From Dermanyssus gallinae (lineage: Eukaryota; Arthropoda; Arachnida; Mesostigmata; Dermanyssidae): a DNA stretch of 64,000 nt. This document shows positions 47,442 to 61,190 of the stretch, piece after piece (positions within the stretch are counted from its first letter, which is position 1; each line of letters starts with the position of its first letter). The position numbers and the translations under genes are program-made. Location: positions 45,001 to 109,000 of the forward strand of contig QVRM01002351.1 in NCBI GenBank assembly GCA_003439945.1, in the 5' to 3' direction. A model generated the notes under the pieces. It worked only from the letters and a program-made list of their open reading frames with translations. It ran no database searches and was not told where the DNA came from.

Positions 47442-47786
47442 GCTTTAGGCTGTGAAGAAGTAGAGTTCATTGAAAATAACTTGAAAATAACACCTCTTGT
47501 GCATGTCTAGTCGCGTTTTATCACAGACTTTACTACCTAGAGCCGCTTTTTCAATAGGCACACTAAACTCACAATCGTTCGTTATTATATCTTAAACCGA
47601 CAACCGACCTCGCTAAAGTGTCATAACACAAAGTTATTGTGCGCAAAATTAGTAAAGACTGTTTTTACTGCATTACAAAATAAACTAAAATCACAAACAG
47701 GTTGTTTATGGTGCTATCTTCGACTGTGTGACTCGGTAAACGTAGGCGATTGACGATCGTTATAGAGGCAAACAGTCCGTCTGCAG

Positions 47787-47876
47787 AATTCAGCGTATCA
47801 AAGAACGATGCCGCTAGGTGTCTTTAGTACTGCCTACCTCCTCGACAAGGCCAAGAAAATGCGTCAATGCCTGCAG
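47787..47876 (+). CDS. Coiled-coil gene, exon 1 as modelled
   Basis: Acceptor GTCTGCAG before 47787 and donor CAG/GTACTT after 47876; 30 codons, phase 0 at both ends, containing STAYLLDKAKKMRQCLQ. If this is instead the first exon, translation would begin at the ATG at 47808 with MPLGVFSTAY. Confidence 0.5.
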
Positions 47877-50800
47877 GTACTTCGCTAAGTTCATACGACT
47901 CATAAATATATATGCATGCATGGCGTGCTAAGGGAAAACTTGTGTAATAGCAAAGGTCGAACACTGTAAATGCCGTAGACTACAATAGTACATAAAATGC
48001 TCTAGCACATATATTCGTATTTAAGAAAAAAGTAGTCATGCATCTGCATATATGTACATGTGTATGGTTTAGGAAAAATGCCTGCAATGTGAAAATATGT
48101 AGATGCCTGCCTAGAATGAATATAATGAATAAAATAACGTAATTCATATAATCGCACAAAGTTTTGCATCCGAACACAACCTGCACTTAGAGTGCTGTGT
48201 TTTCCGAATGGCCACGTTACAGGAGCATAAGGGACACTTTCTGTGCTACCACAGGAAACTGCGCGAGCAGTTCGACGAAGCCGAACGCCAATCAGGGCCA
48301 CTGAACGACCAAATAAACGCGCTTCAAGAAGCTAATCGCTTGCTCAGGCGACAGGCTCAGCTGGAACTCCAGGTGTTGTTCTTTCTGCAGTTAGACCAGA
48401 AACAGGGGGCCGCAGTGATAGTTGGGTTTGTTTCCAAAAGTTCGAAAAGTTCGTTATTGTCTCTAATACTATTCGTAGCTATCCGTCACCTGTTTTAATA
48501 ACCATGCGCTTGGGGAGTAAATGGAGCTTATATAAGCGAATATACCCTAATAAATATTAATAAAAAATCACGAAAAATGTTGTCTATAAGTAGACATAAA
48601 ATTATTAATTAGACAAATAACAACTCGATTCGCTGATTATAACAAAATTCAAGATTTGCAGTCACGTGAAAGCCCGAACCACGCACTAGGCTGGTTGTGA
48701 GTAAACTCGATTTATCAATTGTGTAGTTGAATTGGAAAGGTTTGACGCGACGTTTTTAGAAGGAGGGGGCAGGACATAATTCCCTACGCAACAGCGGGTA
48801 ATTCCATTAATGACTAGAATAGGTAAGGTATTTGATTTCAGATGAGATGTATATTTTAATAAATATGATGGGGGTTGAGCCACGAGCAAAAGGTCCGTGA
48901 GAAGATATCGTAGTCAAATACAGTATTAACTGCAGCAGGTTATAAGGTGTGGAGCCGGACCTCTGGTTTGAAACGGGAACAGCAGACCACATAGCAAGAA
49001 AGGTTTTTAATATGCCCTTGTGGATATGCAGACGAACGTATGTATGATTTATTGTTTCCTAAGTAAATCACCCTCTTTTATCAGGGGTGCTTAGAGTGGC
49101 ACCATAGGCGGAAATGTCCCACTCGATAGGTTTGACAAAGGCACTGTCTTTGCACTTTTTCGCCCGGTGGGACGGTCGCTAAAGTGTTCAAATTGTATAT
49201 TATGAACTGTATTGTAATTATGTAACATCTTGAAATGCAATGTTATTGCGAAATAAACAAATATTGAATTTAAAAAAAAGGCACTGAGCGAAGTGTTAGC
49301 ACCTGACGGGCGGGGCCTCACAGTGCGAGAATTCGACCAGGGCGTTAATCGACTTGAAAAGGGATTAAGTATTTTGCCCAAAAGGCAAAAAAAAGCTTTC
49401 GCGAATTTGATCAATAGGGATCGGTAGACACTGGAGCGAGCTCGATCAGCGAGAGCTGATAGGTAAGAACTGGCAGCCGTTACTAAACGCAACTGACTGG
49501 ATGACTTGTGTGAGATCCTCAGCAGAATAAGAGTATAAAACATGCAGTCTGCAAACGATGTACAAGGTTTGGTAACGCGGGTCCTATAGCACTTTTAGCT
49601 TTTGAATATCTATCACAACTAGTGTAAATGTTGTTTACGTAAATTATCAATATAACTACAGGGAAAATCGAGTCGGCCGGGTTCTGAAGACGACAAATTA
49701 CGAAAAATGTTAAGCCGTAAAGAAAGTGAACTGACGGAACAGCGACGTAAGTGCGAGGCACTAGAGAACACAGTGGGTCACCTCGAAGAGGCCAAAATAA
49801 CCCGCAGAGCCGACCTCGAGCGCATGCTACAGCAAGCTAATGGTTTGTCGGCATCATATTTAGTCAACCAATCTAAGCAAATAAGAAATCTCATATTTTG
49901 TGGTCATTAAATGCGTACGAATATCAATCTTATACTTTATGGCCTCGATGCGCCTTGATCACCGGATGCTTTTCTGTCGCCTCACCAAGAAATAATCATG
50001 GCTGCGACCTTTTCCAACTATCGCTCTATTTCCCTTTCTTGTTGTTCGTTTTCTCAAATTCTCTTCAAACCGACCATGTCACATCTTCTGGCAGGCGTTA
50101 TATGTTCCATTGGAAAAGACTTATTTTAACAAGCTCTACAATTTTCTATATCAATCTTCAAAAAAAAACCGCACACTCTGTAAGTCCCTATATGGTGTGT
50201 TTTTGGTTTTCAGAGGCAAATCAATTATTTCGGACGGAAGCGGAACAATGCTGGACGGCCTTCTGTGCGCAACTTCAAAACGCAGTTAAGGAAAAACAGG
50301 CCGCCAGCGACATGGAGCTCAAGGCTGCTCGGAGACGGCATTATAAAATTCATTTAGGGTAAGCAAACAAGACAGGGACTATATATATCCCCCGTGTGGC
50401 CAATGGCCTTTTTCCTATTCCTCCTGATTTTTAGTGCAGACGATCCTCACACTGATGACCCGTAGAGGAACATAGAATCAGTGACTGACGCTAGAAGACG
50501 GCACGCGTCCTGTTTGAAGGTCCCCTGGTTCTTGACATTCGCTTGGTTAGCTGGTCTGCCACCTGGAGTATTAGCTTTTACGCAGTCAATGTGAGCCTTA
50601 CCGCTAAGGTCGCTCAAACATCATGTATTGTTTTGCTAGTTATACTGCACGCGTGACGATTCTGTGAATCGCATCATAGGGTTGGTGCCACGCGTTGGCA
50701 GCGCTACCAGAATGAATTATGCGTTTTCATGTTGGACCTCTACGCACATTTTCTCGGCAACAGGAAGTCCCCGATCCTATATTCCGGTTAGGATACGATC

Positions 50801-53800
50801 TAGTGCAAGACAAAGCAGCGTGGTAGACGCGACATCGGCCAGCACACGATAGGATCAGAGTCAGTACATTGGGTCGCATTTAATTTTAATTAATTGTCGA
50901 GTTGCATCTGGCATAGTTGTGGGTAGCGCAGACTTGTTCCCCCAGTCGCAGGCAACTATGCGAAGTGTATTATTGTCTAGCATCATCCTGAGCTGTACGT
51001 CCGGGCTTAAAGTCGCAGCTCCAAGGGCTGCGCTTCTTTCACCGGGCTTTGACTCAACAAATGGATCTGCCTAGTCTTGACAACGACCTTATCCAGAAGT
51101 ACTTGCGGCATAGAATCGGGAAGGTCAACTCAGAGGTTTCTGTATGGGTGGTGCAACTGCAGGTAAAGCTTGGAAACACGTCTGGGGTAAGATGTCAGAC
51201 ACCAGGGTTTCAAGCTGTTTTACTGACCCCAAGTAGGCCAAAACCGCCGAGTGTGTTCGTCAAACGCGGTTAACATGTTTGATCTGCAGTTGGCGCGGCA
51301 ACCACTTAGGAGGTATGTTAGGCGGGAAGTTTACAAGTTTGATCGCAGTTGGTACAGATCTAGATGCGAATCTAAGGCTTAAAGTCTAAAGAATTAGAGG
51401 TGCAATTCTGCGCACATATTGAAAGATTAAAAGAAGAAAACGCACATATTGAGAATGTTTGATGTGGCAAGACAGGAAGCCTAAAATGAAGAAAAAAATC
51501 CGCGTTGAATCATAGCGCGTATGGCAGCGGGCTTTTGCGGACCGAAACAAAAACGTGGCGTAAATCGTCTATGTGCAGCATCTAGGCTATCTATTACTGA
51601 CCTATTTTCCCTTGTCGTATTGTTACTTCTGGAGATATTCTATTTAAAAAAACCTCCAACGTCTGTGCACATCATCACTCAGCCTACAGCGACACCGTTT
51701 GCTATATATTTTTCATTACCAAAAGGTGTCGCTTAATATAAGCTTCGTCTGTCTTGGGACACATACCTTAAAGCGGTAAACACATGGCAACTAATCAAAG
51801 GTTGCTTGCTACATTGCTACAGTTTCCCTCTCTCTCTCTCTGCAATACTACAACCGCAAATTAAACATACTGTAAATATCAATTCAAAATTATTGTTTTG
51901 TTTGCCTTATCGATTTCCACTATGTGCACATGACCACTTAACAATTGCCGAGCCAGGTTGACAAAAACGAATGGCTCCATAGAGCGCCTCGACTTCCACT
52001 ATCTGTAATATACCTAGATATCAACAAAAAATTGTATTCACTTAATATAAAAGTGGCGAAATTAATGCAATATTTGACCAGGTGTCGTGAAGCAGTGGAT
52101 ATTGAACAAAGAAACTTTGAAACCAAAGAAAAAGCTTTACTGGCAACCAGTCGCCGGCTCAAACTAAGACATGGTAAGTTTTAGTATATGGCTCACTCTT
52201 TTAGCTATTGCTTGCGAGATCGATAGCGAACGGTGTCAGCTTTTCCCACCAGTTGTGATACAAGTCTCTACTGAGCGCGGGGATCACGCAGAGTTCTTTG
52301 CATAGCACTTTAATGAACTTCTCGCTCAGAAGCATTATAAGAGCAAACATCACGGTTAATAGCAAATATCTTAGAAGGGCTCTGCGAAGTAGGAAGACAT
52401 GCAGCACATAGGGCTCAATTTTTTAACGCGGATAAGGAATAAAAAAATAGAATTATCAGAATTCTTAGTGATAGTAGATCATGATTTATGTTTGAGCGGT
52501 TTATTTGTATAAGTATTTTTATGAACCATATTTTACATACAATATATTTGTATTAATAGGTTTACTTGATATGTATCCTGGTATTATAATTTGATGATTT
52601 ATATCTTGTACTATTGATATATCAGCACCACCTTTTAGAATTATTTTTGCCTAAACGATGATAATTAAAATTGCAGCTAACATATGTATGTATTATTGTA
52701 GTAATAATTAGAGTAATAACTTTTGTAATTAGTTCTTTGTTCGGCTTGTTGACCCACAGGCCCTATGGGCGTACCCACTAGAAGCCCTTTATTTCACTCG
52801 TCATCTGAATGACTGTCACAAAATCGTGTGCTAAAGATAACGTAAACGGCAAATATATTTCAAAACGCTCTGTTAACTTCTGTAGGGCTCATTCCTCTGT
52901 CCTAACATTTTTGTCCAACGCTCAGAACAATGAGAACACTTTATACCTACAAAATCTCTAATTTTTTTGGAAGTGTTCAAGGTGGTTTTTGGATACGTTC
53001 AACTTTCGTAGCTTTTTCTGTAAGATCATTTCTGAGCGAGGATGCGGTAAAATCATTCCATTCTTTCTAACGAGGATGCGGTAAAAGCATCTCATGCAAT
53101 ATCCACAGATGTGTGCAGGCGGGCGTGGTCGTGGTAAAATACGACGCCTCTACGGTTGCACAATGCATGCCCACACCCAGGCATCGCCACATTCAATATA
53201 TCGACGACTAGTCAGGTGCAAATGAACTGACCCATGCGACGTACTCGCAATGTGAGCGATCTCGTCGAGTGTCAATTGTGTATTACAGTTGACTAGGCCA
53301 GTTATTTCATCTGTGATCTTCCACCGTGAAAGGCCGAAACTCTGGAAGTGTAGGTCGCGGGTTCGAGCCCTGCATAATACATACCCTTTCAGAGCGACCT
53401 TTCTTAAGAATTTAAAAATGGCATATTTTAATTAGGGTTATGGTATATATATATATTTTTTTTTTTTAAGATTTCCCGTAAGGCATTTGCCCGTGTACGG
53501 ATTTTTTCATGTCATGGCTAAGTTTACTCCACTCCGGCATTTACCTTGTTTAAATTGGAAACCATGCAAACCAATTTAAGAGTGGCCGGTTCGAACCCAG
53601 TCCTCCCGAATGCAAGGCAAAGGCTTTGCCACTAAGCCACCTTGCTCGGTCACTCGGTCGGATATATGTGCTATTAATTGATAAAAGGTATTTTTAATCA
53701 CGGAAATATAATACGGAGAAGGCTTAAGACATCTAACCGCACACGAAACGAGAAACTGTGAAGCATAAAACGTATACGAACGTAAACGTTTCGTTGTAAT

Positions 53801-54806
53801 TATTGAAAATGAATTACAATATGCTTTTTATATATATATACAGGTAGTTCAATAAGTTCTTAGAATGAGCTTTTTAGAATTCGAAAAAACGGCAACTGAT
53901 GAGGAAAACGTAGAGAAAGTGCGAAAAATTCTTGGCACAGATAAGCGAATGAACATTAAGGAAATAGCGGAGGCATTAGGGATTAGTTTAGGCAGTGTGC
54001 ATTTTATCCTACACGAAAACTTGAAGATGAAAGAGCTTAGAGCAAAATGGCTGCCGCATTTGCTCAACCAAGGCCAAAAAGACGCGCCTGTTTTGGCTTT
54101 ACAGCGAAATTTGGCCAAGATGTCGAACAATCTGTCGGATTTTTGGTGCAGATTCATGACCGTCGATGAAAGCCGGGTTCATCACTACACTCCCGAGACC
54201 CAAGAAGCATCTTGCCAATGGTGTGCACCTGATGAAGGACCTCCGAAGAGGGTGCGGACAACGGCATTGACCGGAAAGGTGATGGCTACAGTTTTTTAAG
54301 ACCAACGTAGAATAATGCTGGTCGACTACCTTGAGAGCTGTAAAACGATCACAGGAGAATATTATGCAAGACTGTTGGACTGCCGTTAGTAAGAACTCAT
54401 CGTGAAACGGCCCGCTTTGCAGAAGAAGGTTGTCCCGTTTCACCAGGGCATTGCTCCTGCACACAAGTCCCGGCAAGCATCGGCAAAACTGGCCCAACTG
54501 AGGTTCGAACTTATTGAGCAACCCTCCTATTCTACAGACCTGGCCCCCTCTGATTATTTCCTCTTCGGACATTTGAAGAATAGTCTCGGTGGAAAGCGTT
54601 TTTCCAGCAATGAAGAGGTTAAGGCTGCTGTCAATGCCTATTTTCAGTCTAACGACGCGGAATTCTACTCAAGAGGTATGAAAGCTCTGAAATCTCGGTG
54701 GGAAAAGTGTATTGAGCTTCTCCAGGAGTATATCGAATAAGAAAAATTTAATAACATGATTTAGAAAATTCTCGGTTTTCATTCTAAGAACTTATTGAAC
54801 TACCTG

Positions 54807-54837
<31 letters not shown>

Positions 54838-57800
54838 GGGTATGCCCTACCTATCTGGTAAGGAGTATTTAAACCTACTAAAGCTCAGGATCAACGCACT
54901 ACCAACGCGTGCCAGATTGGCCAGGGGACGCCCGGGCTACAACAAACGTTGTAGGCACGGGTGTCATGCGCCTGAGACGTTGGCTCATGTCGCTCAGATG
55001 TGCGATACAACACACAAACAAACCATAAAGAGACATGACGACGTCTGTGATCGCGTGGCGCGTCTTCTCCGCGAAAGGGGTCATGAGGTGGTTCGTGAGC
55101 GAGTATTCCGTCGACCGGGCGCACCGGGTCTAAAGCCCGACCTCGTAATAACAACACCTACCGAGATCTGGGTTTTAGATGCCGAGGTTTGCGGCCCGAA
55201 CCGGGACCTGGCAAAAGCACGGCAAGACAAGATCGCCAAATATGACGTCGAGTTCCTAAGAGCGGCGCTCCCCGACCCGCAAAAACCTCGCAGATTCGGA
55301 TCCATCACTATCTCTATGAGTGGTGTATGGGACTCCGAATCTGCGAGGACGCTCTTGGGGCTCGGCGTCACGAAGATGGATCTTACCGTTTCAACTTTGC
55401 AAGGAACCTTGAGGATATACCGCTCGCACCGGGTCCATAAGAGCGGGGGCTACCATCAAGCAAGAACACGGACAACTGACTCTTAACTTCACGTGACACC
55501 TTTTTACCACCATTTTTATTAAGGCGAGCACTGCCGAGTGTGCAAACGTATTGTAAATGATTAATAAATCTTCACAATATTTTCTATATATATACATTTT
55601 TTTCGTAAGGCGAATGCCCGTGTACAGTTTTTTTCATGTCGTGGCTGATTTTTAAGCCACTCCGGCATTTACCTTGTCTGAATTGGAAATCGTGGAAACC
55701 AATTTAAGAGTAGCCGGTCTGGATCTCGAACTCAGGTCTCCCGAATGCAAGGCAAAAACTTTGCCACTAAGCCATCTTGCTCGTAGTATATAAATATGGT
55801 GGGCCGGCGGCCGAGATCACCGATGTGTCTCCCACATCAGCCCTGTCTGCAGACAGCACATCTCAGATTCCAAAACAACCTTCTTACGCTAGCGTCGTCC
55901 GCGGAATATCTCAGTCACACAACGACCCTACACCACAGCTGCTACTCCCGGCGCCCATATCAATCCCCACCAAAAAAGGCGGAAGATCGTCAGCGCGTTC
56001 ACGCCGCAGGTCGCCTGTTTTAAGACAACGCCGAATCAAAACACCCGTCAGGCGTACACGTAAGGCGACTGTGCCGTGCTCCAAAAGCACCTCTCTCGGA
56101 CTGTCCCAAATTCTCACAGGGTTAAGCCCAGAGATATCGGCCAAATTCAAGGCTTTATTAGAGCTTTTGGAGCCGCTGTTACAGCTGCTACCGTTAGTGG
56201 ACAACCTACGACGAATCGTACAACCATGAATGACTATAATCACTCAGCTCAAGGCGGAGAAGCCTCTACTTCACGCGCTACTCCATCTACTATTAAATGC
56301 CCACTATGCGACAGTCGGTACACGCGGCGTGGCCTAACAAGACATATATCAGCTAAACACCCGACCGCCACTGACACTACCTCCCCAACCTCTGAGCCCC
56401 CCCGTTTGCAACCGACACAAATCTTGGAGGATATTCAAGCTATTATGGGGCGAACTAGGCTGATTCGAATCGTACCAAAATCAGTCAGGAGACAAGTGGC
56501 TGAAGCTCTTACCCGTGTACTCACAGCAGTTTCATCTGATAACGACGTCGAAGCATGGTATAGTCTTTTCTCTTTTGCTCCCGTCGTCCTTCGACTCCCC
56601 CGCGCCCGCAACGACGCTTCATCCCTCTCAGTCATAATACGCAACAATCTTCGCGATTTCTCCCGAGATATGCGCCTGTCAGACGTGATTGCCACTCCCC
56701 ATTCTCGCGTATCGGCTCTCAAACCATTCCGGAATGATACCGTGCGCCAATCCATTATTAAACTATCCGAAGGAGATGTTTCTGGCGCCGCCAGACTTAT
56801 CGCGTCTACAGATACGATAACGCCCAGCATTGACCGTATAGAGGCCTTGCAAGAGCAACACCCATGGCCTCCCGAGAACCTAGAATGGCCGACATTGATC
56901 AGAACCCCTATGCCCTATGTCACATCAAAGGAGGATATTCAGGTGGCTATTAAGAGCTTCTCCAAGAGCTCCGCCGCAGGGCTAGACTTCATGAGGCCGC
57001 GGTTGTTAATGGACCTTCTCTCCCCGTCCCTCGAAGACGTCGCCGCTAATTTGCTTTCCGCATTGGCAAAGGTTGTAGACATTCTACTTTGGGGCAACCC
57101 CCCTTCTTGCCTCCAACCGTTGATATTTGGCGCAAGACTATTTGCTCTTATGAAAAAGGACGGATCGGTACGTCCAATTGCGTGTTCGTCTACACTACGC
57201 AGGCTCGCCGCGAAAATCGGATGCAAGCACAACAAAGCCGTTATTTCTCACGCAACTGGTGCACATCAGTTGGGATTTGCGACGCCAGGTGGGACCGAGG
57301 TAGCCATTCACGCAACTCGTGCCTTTCTCGATTCACGCGAACCTCCAGGGGTTCTTGTAAAGCTTGATTTTAGAAACGCTTTTAACAGTATGAGACGCGA
57401 TCACCTAATGAAGGCCGTTGCATCCCACGCCCCTCATCTATTACACCACGTCGGGCTGGCATACCGGCATCCTTCCCACCTGGTTCTGCCTGAGGATGTG
57501 ATTTCGTCCGCCACCGGACTGCAGCAGGGAGACCCCTTAGCACCACCCCTGTTTTGTCTGGGTATCAAGGACCTAGTAGACTCCTTCAAGAGCCCACTGA
57601 ACCTCTGGTACCTTGACGATGGCCTATTAGGAGGAAACGTTCATACGGTAGCCGAGGACATCCGACGGGTCCTCGACTTCGGTGTAACATCTGGGTTGGA
57701 GTTAAATCCTGCCAAATGCGAAGTGTGCATCCTTGGCTCTACCCATGAGGCTTCACCTGATATACAGTTACTCCAAGACCTCCTCCCCGACTGTAAGGTG

Positions 57801-60800
57801 ACCGCCAAGGACGATCTGGAGCTACTAGGTGTGCCACTTCGTCCCGAAGGGCTTACAGCAGCAATCAAGCGTTGGAAATTAAAGCTGGAAAATGCCGCCG
57901 CTCGCCTTCCTCTTCTAGGAGCTCATCGGGGACTCTTCTTACTCAGGTCTTCTTTCTCTTCCTTAAGACTTATCCATCTTCTTCGAGGAGCTGACCTATC
58001 TAATCGGGCCGAAGACTTGCAAGCGCTCAACGAATCGACACTGTCTACCCTCGAGGCCCTGCTAAACACATCTCTACCATCTAGCGCACGGCAACAGGCA
58101 TTACTGCCCGTCTCTAAAGGGGGCCTTGGGGTTCCGAATTTGGAGACCCTGGCCGGTCCTGCCATAGTCTCATCAATGCTAAGCGCAGAAAACAGAGCAA
58201 TCCCCCTTTTAGATACACCAGGAGTCGGCCAGTTTAGAAGCCGCTTAGCCCAGCTTCAGGAGAATCTTGAGGCCCGCAGCGGAGGCAGGCCTGACAACGT
58301 ACTATCCCAACGTGACTGGAGCGCCCCTTTGCACGCTGAGGTACAACGACGTCTCTTTAATGAGGCTGCCGACGACACGACCAGAGCTCGCCTAAACGCC
58401 GTGTCCGCCAAGGATTCAGGCGCCTGGTTACACGCACTTCCCAGTGCACCCATAGGTACCCTTCTCGATGACGAGACGATTCGCATAGCAGTAGGCCTAC
58501 GACTAGGGACAGACCTAGTTAGCCCGCATCGGTGTCAATGTGGTCACCCCGTCGACAAACTGGGACATCACGGCCTGTCGTGTATCATCAGCGCAGGCCG
58601 ACGCTCTAGACATGCCGCTATCAATGATACCTTCAGCAGAGCCCTTAGGTCATGCGGTCGTCCGTGCATCCTTGAACCCACGGGCCTCTGTGCGGAGGAC
58701 GGCAGGCGTCCAGATGGGATGACACTTACACCCTTCGAGCGAGGCAAAATGCTGGTTTGGGATGCAACCGTTACCGACTCCCTAGCACCTTCTATGGTCG
58801 GTGGCGGCGCATCCGAAGCTGGTTATGCAGCCCATCTTGCGGAGACCAACAAGCTAAGAAAATACTCATCAATTGGGTATCCCCACGAATTCTGGCCACT
58901 CGCGTTTGAGACCTTGGGTGCTCCTGGTGTTCGGACCAGACAACTAATTCACAAAGTCGGCACTATGTTAAATATGTCAACCGGTGATAGCAGATCGTCG
59001 TCCTTCTTTAAACAACGTCTGGATCTTGACGTACAACGTGGAAACGCAGCATCCGTTCGTGGCACTCTTCTGAAGTGGTCTCGGCCTAGCCTAGACGAAG
59101 CGAACACGTGATTGTCACAATGCACACCCGCTAGGCCCATTGGCATAGCTAACCTTCCATAATATGTGCCCCACACGCATATTGTAATATACGAAAAATA
59201 AACGAACATAAATATATACATATTTAAGAATCAGGTTTCAACAGTCTTATGAGGAGGTAATGTTTCATGTTTACTAGTTCTGGACTGGGACCAACACACT
59301 GGAACTGCGTGAAGCCCTTTCGAAAACGAGTTCTATAGATGAGACTGTCATAGGCCTGCCCTTGCCCGCGATTGGAATTGATTTTGCTTTTTGGCTAGTG
59401 CTAGCTGTAGGGAGACCCAAGGGCATGGTTTCCACCTCATGACGTTTTATCGTCGCTGTCGAGACATGGCATGGTCGAGTCTGGATATTTAATTGCTAAA
59501 CTGAGAGAACAGTGAGCTATTGACAATATGCTATGCTCAATTAAAATAAACTAAACAATAGAGTTTGATTGCTATGAGTTATTAGGAATTTCCGCCCTCC
59601 CTGAGGCAGTGGCAAAAGAGGCTTACAAATGTGTCGTATGGGTAGGATAAGTATAGACTCATGATTTGTTATTGGATCGATCCGCCGCTGTTATAGCGTA
59701 CTGCAAACTACTGGTTGCCTATTTAACATCTAGGCGTAACAAAAGAGCTGTTCTGCCTTAAAGCTTGATGTTTGGCGAACGTGAACTCACTGAACTCACT
59801 CTGGAGAGCAAGTGCCAGCACATAAAGCAACAGTCAAACCTAAAATTAATATTCATCATCATGGTTATTTATTTGCTGCACTTAAACAAAGTATATTCGT
59901 CAAGATCGTTTATATTATATTAGAACGTGGCGGGCAGTTGGCTCCTGTTTCTTGCCGTCCCAACGAGAGAGTAAGTGTAGCGACCTCCTCCGAAGCGCCG
60001 GACAGTTGACTGAGTGGTACTGAGCAAAGCAATTTTGCGAGCACACCCGACGCGAAGTGTGTCGAGAGTACTCGTCGTAAAATTCATTGGACGGACACAC
60101 AACGTGGTGATAGCCATGCACGATACATGTACCTAGTGTAAACCTTGCGACTGTCGCAGACCACCCCGGCCCGCTATTGGGGTAGAGACGACAGCGGAGA
60201 TCGAGACTAGTTTCTCGATTTCCGCTGCTGCCTGTGTTAGTCTTCTCCCGGACTTCATCAAAAACTGGTGAAGCGGTGAAGTTCTAGGTGTACGTAGTGT
60301 CAGCCGAAGCGCCCGTATCATCAATACACAGCCAGTAAGAGCATACTCGAGTAAGCTTCTAGACCTTATGGAGAAGCAGAGTACTCGCTTTGTGTACGTC
60401 GTAAATCATCTCTCTCTCTCGAGAGAATTTAAATTCGCCTCTGTCAGGTGAATTTACACCCTATCTAGGCTGTACGCCGAATTTGAAAGTGCTTCCAGCA
60501 TCAGGAGACGCACAGCTGCGTCAGTGTGTATTCTATTTAATTATGTATTTATTTATTAATCTTAATTTAACTAATTAATTCATTTACCCCAAAAATGTTA
60601 GTCAAGGCTGACCTAACGACATGATCAACGAGTGCCGTAAAATATGTTTTCTTATAGTAGAAGTCAAAGATCGAAACTCGGCAAAAGGTAGTGTCAATTC
60701 TTTTGCTAGTCGCCCTCCTCGTACAATTTGACAGCCTTAGTTTTTCAGGTGTTTGCAACTCCTTAGAACTAAAGTATGACTTAACCACCGTATAAGACCA

Positions 60801-61148
60801 CCTTTGACAAGGTACTGAACACCCGTTGTACATAGTTAGCATACAATACATAAATGTCCAAGGATCTGCTTCAGCCATGTTTTTTTAATGAAGTCGCGGT
60901 GCTTTTCGTCAGAAAGCTTTACGAACAAATACTGAGATAAGTGCCGAAACCAAAACGTATATTCGACTCAAAGCCTTTCCTTCCGCAAAACACACCACTT
61001 ACTTGATCTAGAGGGACACGAGTAGGTGTGTTCATTTGTTACCGAAGAGATTGCAATGCACAGCAGGCAAATGGCTGGCTATTACTCATGTGTACTTTTC
61101 CTTTTTCTATCACAAACGCCTAAATAGTGTCTTTCCAAGCTTGTGATT

Positions 61149-61190
<42 letters not shown>

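Larger units (their letters stand above)
55784..59202 (+). mobile_element. Nearly complete REL-type LINE
   Basis: An early-branching non-LTR retrotransposon with a restriction-like endonuclease. It begins right after a SINE with no ATG for ORF1, so the 5' end is probably truncated. It contains a partial ORF1, an intact ORF2 and a short 3' UTR ending around CGAAAAATAAA (59192-59202). The 3' end is fixed by comparison with the truncated copy at 62432-62799, which diverges at the same point. The flanks on both sides are TA-rich. Codon use is GC-richer than in the surrounding intron. Confidence 0.87.

Noticed and set aside
49275..49412. Plus-strand open stretch reading TVREFDQGVNRLEKGLSILP
   Set aside because: It looks protein-like but starts right after an A-rich LINE-like tail, ends in a stop and has no acceptor of suitable phase for the coiled-coil gene.
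51388..51453. Coiled-coil-like micro-exon with KELEVQFCAHIERLKEEN
   Set aside because: Possible boundaries are phase 0 on both sides, which does not fit the phase-2 exon before it or the phase-2 acceptor after it. It may still be an alternative exon.
53340..53385. tRNA-like T-arm GCGGGTTCGAGCCCTGC
   Set aside because: No matching acceptor stem, D-arm or box A upstream, so I do not call a tRNA gene or SINE.
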